Shown in pieces: positions 8,356-16,968 of a stretch of 64,000 bases of DNA (position 1 is the first letter of the stretch; every line of letters starts with the position of its first letter). Location: NCBI RefSeq assembly GCF_965139335.1, contig NZ_CBCSEL010000005.1. The stretch is one strand, 5' to 3'. The notes beneath the pieces were generated by a model, which saw only the letters and a program-made list of their open reading frames with translations, searched no databases and was not told the DNA's origin. The translations under genes and the position numbers were made by a program. The stretch is from Catellicoccus marimammalium (lineage in GTDB: Bacteria > Bacillota > Bacilli > Lactobacillales > Catellicoccaceae).

Positions 8356-9522
8356 TTATTTTAGTTCTTCTAAGAAACTTTCTCCGTTTTCTGGCATTTC
8401 TACACCAAAGTTATCTGCGATTGTCGCTGCGATATCAGAGAAGTGTCCTTGTGGTAAAGAACCATGTCCTTTCATTTTTTTACTATAAGTTAATACTGGG
8501 ATGTATTCACGAGTATGGTCTGTTCCTGTAAAGGTTGGATCATTTCCGTNGTCAGCTGTAATGATTAATAAATCATCTTCTTCCATAGCATCGATTAATT
8601 CTGGAATACGAGCGTCAAATTCTTCTAATGCATTTGCGTAACCTTGAACATCACGACGATGACCAAATAAAGCATCAAAGTCTACTAAGTTAGTAAAGCT
8701 CATACCATCAAAGTCTTTATGCATTACTTTTACTAATTGGTCTACTCCATCCATGTTGCTCTTTGTACGGATTGCTTCTGTTACCCCTTGACCGTTGAAA
8801 ATGTCATTAATTTTACCAACGGCAATCACATCTTTACCTGCTTCTTTCAAGCTATCTAGTACTGTGTGTCCAGTTGGATTTAATGCGTAGTCATGACGAT
8901 TTGGTGTACGAGTAAAGTTTCCTTCTTCTCCTACATAAGGACGAGCAATAATACGTCCTACGGTATGAGGTTCTTCTAAAGTAATACTACGTACGTATTC
9001 ACAAATACGATATAATTCTTCTAATGGAATTACTTCTTCATGAGCCGCAATTTGTAATACTGGGTCTGCAGAAGTATAAACGATTAAATCTCCTGTTTCC
9101 ATTTGATGTGGGCCGTAATCTTCAATTACTTTTGTTCCACTGTATGGTAAGTTACATACTACTTTACGACCAGAAAATTCTTCAATTTTATGAATTAATT
9201 CATCATCAAAACCATTTGGATAAGTAGGGAATGGAGTTTGGATGTTTAGACCCATTAATTCCCAGTGTCCTGTCATCGTATCTTTCCCAACTGAAATTTC
9301 TTCTAATTTTGTGACATATCCTTTGTGATCATTGATTACTTTTACTCCATGTAAAGGTTCAATAACTCCTAATCCTAATTGTTCCATATTAGGTACATGT
9401 AATCCTGCTTCACTAGCGATGTGTCCTAATGTATGGCTTCCTTTATCACCAAATTTTTCTGCATCTGGCGCTTCCCCAATTCCTACAGAATCCATTACAA
9501 TAACATGTATTCGTTTAAACAT
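8356..9522 (-). CDS. deoB: Phosphopentomutase
   Basis: DeoB interconverts (deoxy)ribose-1-phosphate and (deoxy)ribose-5-phosphate, linking nucleoside phosphorolysis to central metabolism. The alkaline-phosphatase-fold signatures are present: HVIVMDSVGIGEAPD at the N-terminus, GKDTMTGHWE, and ITADxGNDPTFTGTDH near the C-terminus with metal ligands. The 388-residue protein starts at ATG 9522, 6 bases after GGAGGGAAG. A longer reading frame upstream would add 36 unrelated residues and is not used. The ambiguous base at 8550 falls in the codon for the conserved His of the ADHGND motif. It is the first gene of deoB-punA-deoD. Confidence 0.95.
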   Translation of the reverse strand: MFKRIHVIVMDSVGIGEAPDAEKFGDKGSHTLGHIASEAGLHVPNMEQLGLGVIEPLHGVKVINDHKGYVTKLEEISVGKDTMTGHWELMGLNIQTPFPTYPNGFDDELIHKIEEFSGRKVVCNLPYSGTKVIEDYGPHQMETGDLIVYTSADPVLQIAAHEEVIPLEELYRICEYVRSITLEEPHTVGRIIARPYVGEEGNFTRTPNRHDYALNPTGHTVLDSLKEAGKDVIAVGKINDIFNGQGVTEAIRTKSNMDGVDQLVKVMHKDFDGMSFTNLVDFDALFGHRRDVQGYANALEEFDARIPELIDAMEEDDLLIITADXGNDPTFTGTDHTREYIPVLTYSKKMKGHGSLPQGHFSDIAATIADNFGVEMPENGESFLEELK

Positions 9523-9541
9523 CTGTCTTCCCTCCGTTGAT

Positions 9542-9551
9542 TTTCGCGAAA
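9542..9551. promoter_or_regulatory. Palindrome upstream of deoB
   Basis: TTTCGCGAAA is a perfect 10-bp palindrome about 20 bases before the deoB start, inside its leader. A TATAAT-like -10 (9590-9595, minus strand) lies upstream without a clear -35. The palindrome could be a repressor site for the nucleoside operon; no regulator can be named. Confidence 0.3.
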
Positions 9552-9804
9552 GATACGAACAATTCCTTCGTGAAATTTTATTCGTTTTTATTATAACATA
9601 GATGAAAGGCTTATGTTCTCTTGTTTTCATCTATTTTTCAATCTTTTTCGAATATTCAGATAGTCCCCATATTTTCTATTTTCTTCTAAAAAATATTCGT
9701 ATTTAAAACGTTTTTATGTTGTTTTTTAAAAAATCATCCTTCATCTCACGAACGATAATTTTCACTTATTTCTCATAAAACGATTTCACACTTTATTCTT
9801 CTCT

Positions 9805-10098
9805 CTAATTCAACCAAATTCCCATAGAAGAAATCCCTTTCGCTAGATTCCAATAGCGTTCTCCTCGGTCCGTAATGGCTTGATATAACTGTTTTACAGA
9901 CTGTGGAACTTTGTTTTTATGTTTAATAACATAGGGAGTCAAAATATAGACTAGCTGAGAACAAATACAGGATAAACTATTCTTTTCATCTCGTAATGCT
10001 CTTCCTTCTTTGGCTAATAAATGTTTTAATTCAATTTCCACCGTTTGATCTTCTAAGACACCAACAATCAAAGACATCAATTTCTCTTCTTGTTTCAT
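9805..10098 (-). CDS. Small hypothetical protein, possibly bacteriocin-immunity-like
   Basis: The 97-residue protein is mostly helical and soluble, with no signal peptide or membrane segment. The last third (VKQLYQAITDRGERYWNLAK) and the general helix pattern recall small four-helix immunity proteins of class IIa bacteriocins in Lactobacillales. The match is by impression only. ATG follows GGAGGAAAA closely. The gene sits just past the serS terminator in the same direction, so it depends on read-through or on a promoter I cannot see. No bacteriocin precursor, leader-peptide gene or transporter lies nearby, so it would be an orphan immunity gene. Confidence 0.35.
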   Translation of the reverse strand: MKQEEKLMSLIVGVLEDQTVEIELKHLLAKEGRALRDEKNSLSCICSQLVYILTPYVIKHKNKVPQSVKQLYQAITDRGERYWNLAKGISSMGIWLN

Positions 10099-10107
10099 TT
10101 TTCCTCC

Positions 10108-10135
10108 AAAAAAAGAGCAGGGAATCCCCTACTCT
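10108..10135 (-). terminator. Terminator of serS
   Basis: A 9-bp stem (10114-10122 with 10127-10135, one G-U pair) has a 4-base loop and is followed on the minus strand by a run of U (10108-10113). It lies 7 bases past the serS stop and directly before the ribosome site of the 97-residue gene. Confidence 0.85.
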
Positions 10136-10141
10136 GTACTT

Positions 10142-11419
10142 TTATTTTTCGATTTTTGTAACTCCACCCATGTATGGTACTAAAGCTTCTGGAATTGTTA
10201 CAGAACCATCTTCATTTTGATAGTTTTCTAAAATAGCAGCTACGGTACGACCAACAGCTAAACCAGAACCATTTAATGTATGAACATAATGTAATTTACC
10301 ATTTTCATCACGATAACGGATCATTGCGCGATGAGCTTGGAAGTCTACACAGTTTGAGCAAGAACTAATTTCACGGTAAGTATCTTGAGCTGGAATCCAA
10401 ACTTCAACGTCATAAGTTTTCGCAGCGCTGAATCCCATATCACCAGTACATAAAGTAATGACGCGATGTGGTAATCCTAATTTTTGTAAGATATTTTGAG
10501 CATTGACTGTCATTTTTTCTAATTCTTCAAATGAAGTATCTTCAGTCGCAAATTTTACCATTTCTACTTTATTAAATTGGTGTAAACGAATTAAACCACG
10601 TGTATCACGACCTGCACTTCCTGCTTCTGAACGGAATGAAGGACTTAATGCTGTGAAGTAGATTGGTAAATCTTTTTCTTCTAAAATTTCACCTGCATAG
10701 TAGTTTGTTAATGGAACTTCCGCAGTTGGAATTAAGGTTAAGTCACGATTATCATTTTGAATTTGGAAGACATCTTCTTTAAATTTAGGGAATTGTCCTG
10801 TACCAAACATTGATTTATCGTTTACTAAGTATGGTGGGATAATTTCTGTATATCCTTCTTTGGCATGTTCATCTAACATGAAGTTATAGACCGCACGTTC
10901 TAAACGAGCACCTAAGCCTTTGTAGTATAAGAAACGGCTACCTGAAACTTTCGCCCCACGTTCAAAGTCTAAAATTCCTAATTCTTCCCCAATTTCCCAG
11001 TGAGGTTTTGGTTCAAAATCAAATTCACGTGGTGTACCCCAACGACGAACTTCTACGTTTTCATCTTCGTCTGCTCCGACAGGTACATCATCGGCAGGTA
11101 AGTTTGGTAAAATCACAGCGATTTCTTTCATTTTTTCATCAATCACTGCTACTTCTTCATCTAGACCTTTAATTTCTTGACCTAACAAACGCATTTTTTC
11201 AATCACTGCAGAAGCGTCTTGTTTTTCACGTTTCATTTGTGCAATTTGATCAGAAACTTCATTACGTTCTTTTTTCATTTCTTCTACTTTTACTAATAAA
11301 TTACGACGTGTTTCATCTAAATCACGTAATTCAAATACTTTTGATTCATCTACTCCACGTGTCTTTAATTTGGCTAATACAGTGTCAAAATTTTGACGAA
11401 TTTGCTTCATATCGATCAT
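10142..11419 (-). CDS. serS: Serine--tRNA ligase
   Basis: The class II synthetase charges tRNA-Ser. The 425-residue protein has the N-terminal coiled-coil tRNA-binding arm (about 30-100, rich in Glu/Lys), motif 2 (FRSEAGSAGRDTRGLIRLHQF) and motif 3 (GSGLAVGRTVAAILENYQ) ending in the usual PEALVPYMGG. The start MIDMKQIRQNF is 8 bases after AGGAGG. Expression is controlled by a T-box leader upstream (separate entry). Confidence 0.97.
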   Translation of the reverse strand: MIDMKQIRQNFDTVLAKLKTRGVDESKVFELRDLDETRRNLLVKVEEMKKERNEVSDQIAQMKREKQDASAVIEKMRLLGQEIKGLDEEVAVIDEKMKEIAVILPNLPADDVPVGADEDENVEVRRWGTPREFDFEPKPHWEIGEELGILDFERGAKVSGSRFLYYKGLGARLERAVYNFMLDEHAKEGYTEIIPPYLVNDKSMFGTGQFPKFKEDVFQIQNDNRDLTLIPTAEVPLTNYYAGEILEEKDLPIYFTALSPSFRSEAGSAGRDTRGLIRLHQFNKVEMVKFATEDTSFEELEKMTVNAQNILQKLGLPHRVITLCTGDMGFSAAKTYDVEVWIPAQDTYREISSCSNCVDFQAHRAMIRYRDENGKLHYVHTLNGSGLAVGRTVAAILENYQNEDGSVTIPEALVPYMGGVTKIEK

Positions 11420-11450
11420 GTCGATGTCCTCCTTTTATATATAAAAAAAA

Positions 11451-11676
11451 ACTCTCCGCCCCAATATGCTTGGGACGAAGAGTATACTTCGCGGTACCAC
11501 CCAAGTTCAGAGAAATCCTCTCTGCCCTTGATCTTATTTAACGCATAAGAGACGGGATTACTTATTTCGCAATCCAATATCACAGATGGATTCACTACGC
11601 CACTGGATGACTCGCACCAACCGTCACCTCTCTGAACAGCTTCAATAGCTACTACTTCTGAACTTTTTATGATATT
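11451..11676 (-). promoter_or_regulatory. T-box riboswitch of serS
   Basis: The leader carries the T-box sequence at 11490-11503, which on the minus strand reads TGGGTGGTACCGCG. It is followed by a terminator hairpin (11451-11483) and a U run. Stem I lies towards 11660, and a GAA-TCC segment on its 3' side suggests a UCC serine specifier, though I have not folded it. Uncharged tRNA-Ser would stabilise the antiterminator and allow serS transcription. A TATAAT -10 at 11683-11688 puts the RNA start near 11676; no good -35 is seen. Confidence 0.93.
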
Positions 11677-11712
11677 GACATCATTATATCATAACTTTAT
11701 TTTTTCTACCAG

Positions 11713-11726
11713 TGAAAACGCTCACA
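11713..11726. promoter_or_regulatory. cre-like site (CcpA binding)
   Basis: TGAAAACGCTCACA fits the cre consensus TGWAANCGNTNWCA at every position. It lies between the divergent serS promoter (-10 at 11683-11688) and the gene at 11807. CcpA could act on either unit; the unknown gene is the more usual kind of target. Confidence 0.55.
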
Positions 11727-11806
11727 AATATTTCCTTAAAAAATAATGTAAATGAAATTAAGCTATGTTATAAATATAGGTGAAAAAAGTAAAGGAGGCG
11801 TTTGCC

Positions 11807-12223
11807 GTGTCTATTAATATTATGTGGGAAATTTTCAGTCCAAAAGGAGAAGTCGCAACTAAACAGGTGAAAGAATGGTATGGAATGTGCCAATATTATA
11901 CTGGAATCTATATGATTCCTCATACTGACCTTCCTGCTCTACGCAATGTGGTTGATAAAGTAAGTCAAAATCTCCCCACTGATAATGGACTGGTAAATAT
12001 TGAACTCAATGATTTTGGAGAAAATCCTTTACGCGTCTTTGGTAATGTCGATGAAGATATGATTTTAGAAGCTATTCGCAATTATTCTGAATTTTATGAT
12101 GATTGTATAATCACAAAAAAGGAGAACAATGCCGATTGGTTTGACTTATATCCAAAACAAATTGAAAAGGTGAATGCGGAAGTCGAAAAAGACCGAAAAG
12201 AAAGACAAAATAAAAAGAAATAA
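11807..12223 (+). CDS. Conserved hypothetical protein, 138 residues
   Basis: I do not recognise this family. The protein is soluble, with an acidic central part and a strongly charged C-terminal tail (EVEKDRKERQNKKK). The start is a GTG at 11807, 8 bases behind AAAGGAGG. An upstream in-frame GTG at 11780 would place that ribosome site inside the coding region. A TATAAA at 11769-11774 may be its -10, and a cre-like site lies about 45 bases further upstream. It is divergent from serS and stands alone. The reading frame is well supported by the ribosome site; function is unknown. Confidence 0.7.
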   Translation: MSINIMWEIFSPKGEVATKQVKEWYGMCQYYTGIYMIPHTDLPALRNVVDKVSQNLPTDNGLVNIELNDFGENPLRVFGNVDEDMILEAIRNYSEFYDDCIITKKENNADWFDLYPKQIEKVNAEVEKDRKERQNKKK

Positions 12224-12321
12224 TCAAAAAATTTGAATTCCTTTCCATATTTATTAATGATTCATGCTATGATAATTATTAATTGTATGAGAATACAAAT
12301 ATAAAAAGTGGAAGGGTAAAA

Positions 12322-13341
12322 ATGAAAAAGATACGTAATAGTAATATTGAATTTATTAGAATTTTATTGATGTTTTTTATTATACTACATCATACTTCAA
12401 TTTATGGATTAGAAAATAATTCTACTCTAAATACAAGCCAACAGATCATTGCAACTATTTTGTCTTCATTTGGTAAAATTGCAGTTATTTTATTCATATT
12501 GATTACTGGATATTTTCAAGGAAATAAAGAAAGGATAAATAAACATTCCCTTCAGAATATTCATAGGGTAACTTTATTTTATTCAATTTCTATCTTTGTT
12601 ATATTTTGTATTCTATTTCCAATATACAAAATTAATTTTGGACGAATAATAAATGCAGTTTTCCCGATTTGCTCAGGAGCATATTGGTTTATTACTGATT
12701 ATGTTATCTTATTAATCATTAGTCCTTATATCAATAAACTATGCAAATCTTTATCTAAAAAAGAATTTCAAAAGTTATTATTCGTTTCTTTTGTATTATT
12801 ATGTTTTGTAAATTATCTTCCTTTTTTTGATTTAGATATGTCTTCTATTATTTATTTTGTCTTTTTTTATATATCAGGAATTTATATCCAAAACTACTTT
12901 GAATCATCAAAAATGAAAAATTATAACTTTAAAATTATCTTCTTGTGTTTATCTGTATTTTATTTCCTATGTATTTATTTAGGAAAAACATTGGATATTA
13001 CCGTACTTTCTGATGTTGTACAATTAAGCAGTCCTATCGGATATGCTATTGCTGTGAGCATTTTCTTAACAATTTTAAAATTCAAACCAACTCATTTTAA
13101 AGTGATTAATCACATTTCTAAGTATATATTACCAATTTATTTAATTCATGATAATCGATTGATTAGAGCATGGGTTTATGATGACTTATTTCATCTTACT
13201 CGCATCCATTTTTCTAATAATTTGCAATTAATTTTTATTACAATTATGGATGCTATACTAATTTTCATAATTTGTTTCTTTATTGAAATTATCCGTGTTA
13301 CCTTAATGAATAAAATTAAAAAAATTTGTGCAAAAAGCTAG
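12322..13341 (+). CDS. Membrane acyltransferase, acyltransferase-3 (OafA/WecH-like) family
   Basis: The 339-residue protein has about ten hydrophobic segments and the family's N-terminal signature, NIEFIRILLMFFIILHH. Enzymes of this family acetylate or otherwise acylate sugars of surface polymers at the membrane. It starts at ATG 12322 behind GGAAGG; an upstream in-frame ATG at 12283 has no ribosome site. It is a single gene ended by a strong hairpin overlapping its stop. The substrate is unknown; the nearby TagF-like locus makes a wall polymer possible, but this is inference. Confidence 0.8.
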   Translation: MKKIRNSNIEFIRILLMFFIILHHTSIYGLENNSTLNTSQQIIATILSSFGKIAVILFILITGYFQGNKERINKHSLQNIHRVTLFYSISIFVIFCILFPIYKINFGRIINAVFPICSGAYWFITDYVILLIISPYINKLCKSLSKKEFQKLLFVSFVLLCFVNYLPFFDLDMSSIIYFVFFYISGIYIQNYFESSKMKNYNFKIIFLCLSVFYFLCIYLGKTLDITVLSDVVQLSSPIGYAIAVSIFLTILKFKPTHFKVINHISKYILPIYLIHDNRLIRAWVYDDLFHLTRIHFSNNLQLIFITIMDAILIFIICFFIEIIRVTLMNKIKKICAKS

Positions 13342-13366
13342 GAGAAAAATTTCCCCTAGCTTTTTT
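13332..13366 (+). terminator. Terminator of the acyltransferase gene
   Basis: AAAAAGCTAGG pairs with CCTAGCTTTTT around an A/T-rich inner stem and is followed by T residues. The stop codon lies inside the left arm. Confidence 0.85.
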
Positions 13367-13379
13367 AATTATCCGCCTT

Positions 13380-13409
13380 ATTGAAAACGCTTTCTAATTT
13401 TGCTATATT
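13380..13409 (+). promoter_or_regulatory. Promoter with overlapping cre site for the GH63 gene
   Basis: TTGAAA (13381-13386) is separated by 17 bases from TATATT (13404-13409). The -35 box is embedded in 13380-13397, which matches the full cre consensus WWTGAAARCGYTTTCWNN at every position. CcpA bound here would block the polymerase, so the glucosidase should be repressed on preferred sugars. Confidence 0.8.
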
Positions 13410-13443
13410 TTAACTGTAATTATGATTCAATTGAGGTAAAGAT

Positions 13444-15675
13444 ATGAAATTCAAGCACTTATTCTCTGCAAGCGTGTTTGGACTTGCATTAATGAGCACA
13501 CCTGCTTTTGCAGATGAGATCAAAGATTTTCCAAACGTATTAAATTTAAAAGCAGCACCAACAGAAGAAATTTATGGTTCTTACCAAACTAATAAATATA
13601 ACCATTTTTCTGATTTAGGAGCTTGGCATGGATACTACTTGCCAGAACAAAATCAAAAACAATTATTAGGTGGATTCGCAGGTCCAATGATTATTGCGGA
13701 AGAATATCCTCTAAACTTATCAGATTCTATCAATAAAATTCAAATCAAAAATACAAAAACAAAAAAAGTTTATGATTTGAGTAAAACAAAAATGACAATG
13801 AATGCTTATCCTGGCCATTTAGAACAAGTCTATTCTAATAAAGATTTTGATTTAACATTGAAATTAATCTTTGCGACAAAACGTACGGCATTAATTCAAA
13901 CAACCATCACTAATAAAACAAGTAAAAAATTACCATTACAATTATCTTGGACAGGTAAAGTCTTTGACCATATTAAACAAGGCGATAGCAAAACTCCATT
14001 AGGTCAAAAATTAAAAGCAACCAAAGATGGAGTCCAAGTTTCATTCAAAGAAGAACGTCAAACTTGGAATTACTTCATGACAGATGAAGTTCGCTATACT
14101 ATCGCACATAAAGATGCAGTAAAAACTTCAGTAAAAGGAAATCACTACACTTCAACAATGAAAAAACCAGTAGTGATTGCACCAAAAGGAAAATTCCAAA
14201 CAGAAACTGCTGAAAGTTATACCTTTACGAAAAAAGAAGAAGCTAAAGAAGCAAGTCAATATTCTAAATTATTCCATCAACCTGCCCGCTATTTTGGTGA
14301 AAATGAAAAACGTTGGCAAAAATATTTAGATAAGTCTTTACATTCTTACAGCGATAAAAAATATAAAAACGTCGCAGTAAAAAGTATTGAAACTTTAACA
14401 ACAAACTGGAAGAGTGCCGCAGGAGCTATTAAACACGATGGAATCGTACCATCTACTTCTTATAAATGGTTTGTAGGAATGTGGAGTTGGGACACATGGA
14501 AAGAAGCAAGTGCCGTAGCACAATTCGATGGTGAATTAGCGAAAAATAGCGTTCGTTCCCTATTCGATTACCAAATTCAAAAAGATGACAAAGTTCGTCC
14601 ACAAGATGAAGGCGCAATTATCGACGCTATCTTCTTCAACCAAGACGCTTCTCGTGGTGGCGATGGTGGAAACTGGAACGAACGTAACTCAAAACCTGCA
14701 CTAGCAAGTTGGGTAGTTTGGAACATTTACCAAAAAACAAAAGATACTTCATTCTTACGTGAAATGTATCCAAAACTAGTTTCTTACCATGAATGGTGGT
14801 ACCGTAACCGTGACCATAATAAGAATGGTTTATGCGAATACGGAAGCATGGTCAGCGATGCTAACTACGATGTAGATGACAGAGGAAATAAAACATTCAA
14901 CGATGATGCAGTCATTGAAGCTGCTGCTTGGGAAAGTGGAATGGACAACGCACCACGTTTTGACAAAAACGGAATTGGTGTAGATGATTCTGGCGTTAAA
15001 GTTTTAACAAACAAAGATGCAAAAGGAAATGTTGTCGGCTATTCTATCAACCAAGAATCTGTCGATCTAAATGCTTACTTATACGATGAAAAAGTAACTT
15101 TAGGTAAAATTGCAAAAGTGATCGGTAAAGGTCAAGATGCAAAACGTTGGAATAAAGAAGCAGAAGAATTAGCGAAGAAAATTCAAACAAAAATGTTTGA
15201 TAAAAACACAGGCTACTTCTATGACTTACAAATCTTACCAAACGGAAAAGATAAATTATTAGTAAACCGTGGTCGTGGACCTGAAGGATGGATTCCATTA
15301 TTTGCTAAAGCAGCTACTTATGAACAAGCACGTTCTGTTCGTAATATTATGATGGCACCAACAGAATTCAATACATTCATGCCATTACCAACTGTATCTG
15401 CTTCAAGTCCTGCATTTGCTCCATCTAAATATTGGCGTGGACCTGTATGGATGGACCAAGCATTATTCGGTGTTGAAGGATTATCACGTTACGGTTACTA
15501 CACAGACGCAAAACGATTAAGTGCAAAATTAATCGATAACGCAGATGGTTTAACTGGAGACAAATCTATCCGTGAAAACTACAACCCATTAACAGGAGAA
15601 GGATTACATACTGCAAACTTCAGTTGGTCTGCTGCAGCCTTCTACACTTTATATCAAAATAACTTATTCAAATAA
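13444..15675 (+). CDS. Secreted glycoside hydrolase family 63 (YgjK-like) glucosidase
   Basis: The 743-residue protein starts with a Sec signal peptide (basic N-end, hydrophobic core, TPAFA cut near residue 23). It resembles E. coli YgjK of family GH63, inverting alpha-glucosidases. An N-terminal beta-sandwich domain is followed by an (alpha/alpha)6 barrel from about residue 290. Likely catalytic residues are Asp501 in ESGMDNAPRFD (general acid) and Glu711 in RENYNP (general base). No LPXTG anchor is visible, so it is probably secreted. It has its own promoter with a cre site and a strong terminator, and no sugar transporter adjoins. The substrate may be a glucoside or host-type glycan; the preference is unknown. 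Confidence 0.85.
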   Translation: MKFKHLFSASVFGLALMSTPAFADEIKDFPNVLNLKAAPTEEIYGSYQTNKYNHFSDLGAWHGYYLPEQNQKQLLGGFAGPMIIAEEYPLNLSDSINKIQIKNTKTKKVYDLSKTKMTMNAYPGHLEQVYSNKDFDLTLKLIFATKRTALIQTTITNKTSKKLPLQLSWTGKVFDHIKQGDSKTPLGQKLKATKDGVQVSFKEERQTWNYFMTDEVRYTIAHKDAVKTSVKGNHYTSTMKKPVVIAPKGKFQTETAESYTFTKKEEAKEASQYSKLFHQPARYFGENEKRWQKYLDKSLHSYSDKKYKNVAVKSIETLTTNWKSAAGAIKHDGIVPSTSYKWFVGMWSWDTWKEASAVAQFDGELAKNSVRSLFDYQIQKDDKVRPQDEGAIIDAIFFNQDASRGGDGGNWNERNSKPALASWVVWNIYQKTKDTSFLREMYPKLVSYHEWWYRNRDHNKNGLCEYGSMVSDANYDVDDRGNKTFNDDAVIEAAAWESGMDNAPRFDKNGIGVDDSGVKVLTNKDAKGNVVGYSINQESVDLNAYLYDEKVTLGKIAKVIGKGQDAKRWNKEAEELAKKIQTKMFDKNTGYFYDLQILPNGKDKLLVNRGRGPEGWIPLFAKAATYEQARSVRNIMMAPTEFNTFMPLPTVSASSPAFAPSKYWRGPVWMDQALFGVEGLSRYGYYTDAKRLSAKLIDNADGLTGDKSIRENYNPLTGEGLHTANFSWSAAAFYTLYQNNLFK

Positions 15676-15682
15676 GAATAAA

Positions 15683-15714
15683 AAAGAGGTTGGGAGATTA
15701 CTCCCAGCCTCTTT
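15683..15714. terminator. Bidirectional terminator
   Basis: A 14-bp stem (15683-15696 with 15701-15714) around ATTA lies between the converging GH63 and McrC-like genes. T runs follow on both strands. Confidence 0.9.
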
Positions 15715-15726
15715 CTTTTTTTTTGA

Positions 15727-16968
15727 TTATTTACCAATATAGCTACGCATTGCCTCTTTTATCGGTAAATAGTAATGATATAATTTCAATCCCTTATCTT
15801 GATTGTTGTAATTCCCATCTAATTCAAATTCTATTTCTGTATATCCTACTTCTTTTTCTGAAGGTAAAATCAAAGCAATTTGTGTTTTGCTCTCATTTCC
15901 TAGTTTTTCAAAATAATTTTTTAGTAAAAAATAATATGAAATCTGTTTATAATCAATTCCTACTTTGTTCTTATAATATTTGGAATCAAAAATATACCGA
16001 ATACCTCGATTTTCATCTTCAAAATAGTGATCAATTTCTAAGCGATGGTTTTTACTATCACTTGTTTTAGGATGTCTACAATCTGGATAAAATGTTTTCT
16101 GTTCTTCGAATAGTCTATGTTTTCCATCAAACCTTAATTGGTCATCTATGATTTGATCAAAAGATTTTAATTGATGATGGACTAATTTTTCCCAAATTTT
16201 ATCAAAATGATGAATTTTTAACAAAATGTCTCCAGATGTGTTTCCTTCTGTCTTAAAGTAATTAATCAGTGCATCTATCAATTGTAAATGAATATCTTTA
16301 AACATAGTTTGCCGTAAATCATATAAACAGTTCAGAACATAACCTTTATTAGAAAATTCTTGTGGATTGAATGCATATTCGATAGGTTCTATTGAAAATA
16401 AAAAATTTAATTTTTGTGATACATCATTAATTACATAAGCCATACAACGAGTAATAAATGTATCATATGGATTCTGTTTTTCAATTTTTAGAGGCATATA
16501 CATCCATTGTCCTTGATATTCTAAAGGAGTAACTGATTGGATAGTTTTACGCCAATTTATTTTTCCATAGTATCCATCTTTCAATTGCTTTTTCTCTTCA
16601 TAATATAATCCAAATTGCTTGTAATAATTATAGACAGTCGCAAAAGCAGAAAGTGGAAAATTATTTTGAGAATTCGATAAATCCTTCAATCCATTTTGAG
16701 CAGCTTTAATAATGGTGGCTAATAATAACTGAAAATCTTCTTTAGAAAATTCATTCTCTAAATTTTCTTGATAAAAATGTTTAGGAAAACTAATTAAAAT
16801 ATGATTTTCTTTCAAAATAAAACCGACAAAATTAATATACTTTTTTTGATTCCACATTCTAATATCTTCTTCTTGATAAGATTGAATATCATTAAAAAAT
16901 TCTTGCTCTATTTTCGAAGAAATTTCAGATCCATCTAGTACGATAGTGACATTTATTTTCTTATTCAT
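15727..16968 (-). CDS. McrC-like restriction nuclease subunit (LlaJI R2 type)
   Basis: The 413-residue protein has the McrC layout: a variable N-terminal half, then a PD-(D/E)xK nuclease core near residues 305-335. There LEIDHYF supplies the first acid and FDSKYYKNK the D-x-K. It should be the DNA-cutting partner of the McrB-like AAA+ protein. Its ATG overlaps the stop of the upstream McrB-like gene by 8 bases, so the two are translationally coupled. With two m5C methyltransferases in the island, the set resembles LlaJI and BsuMI more than classical McrBC. Only one McrC-like gene serves two McrB-like genes here. Confidence 0.8.
   Translation of the reverse strand: MNKKINVTIVLDGSEISSKIEQEFFNDIQSYQEEDIRMWNQKKYINFVGFILKENHILISFPKHFYQENLENEFSKEDFQLLLATIIKAAQNGLKDLSNSQNNFPLSAFATVYNYYKQFGLYYEEKKQLKDGYYGKINWRKTIQSVTPLEYQGQWMYMPLKIEKQNPYDTFITRCMAYVINDVSQKLNFLFSIEPIEYAFNPQEFSNKGYVLNCLYDLRQTMFKDIHLQLIDALINYFKTEGNTSGDILLKIHHFDKIWEKLVHHQLKSFDQIIDDQLRFDGKHRLFEEQKTFYPDCRHPKTSDSKNHRLEIDHYFEDENRGIRYIFDSKYYKNKVGIDYKQISYYFLLKNYFEKLGNESKTQIALILPSEKEVGYTEIEFELDGNYNNQDKGLKLYHYYLPIKEAMRSYIGK

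Noticed and set aside
8356..9630. Longer deoB start at 9630
   Set aside because: It adds 36 residues with no similarity to DeoB. The ATG at 9522 has GGAGG at the right distance and gives the family N-terminus.
11239..11541. Plus-strand frame over the serS 5' end and T-box
   Set aside because: It runs antisense through serS and the terminator of the T-box; it has no ribosome site and a low-complexity Leu-rich product.
13444..15675. GH63 gene as an LPXTG-anchored wall enzyme
   Set aside because: The C-terminus ends in the catalytic-domain sequence FYTLYQNNLFK, with no sorting motif, hydrophobic span or basic tail.
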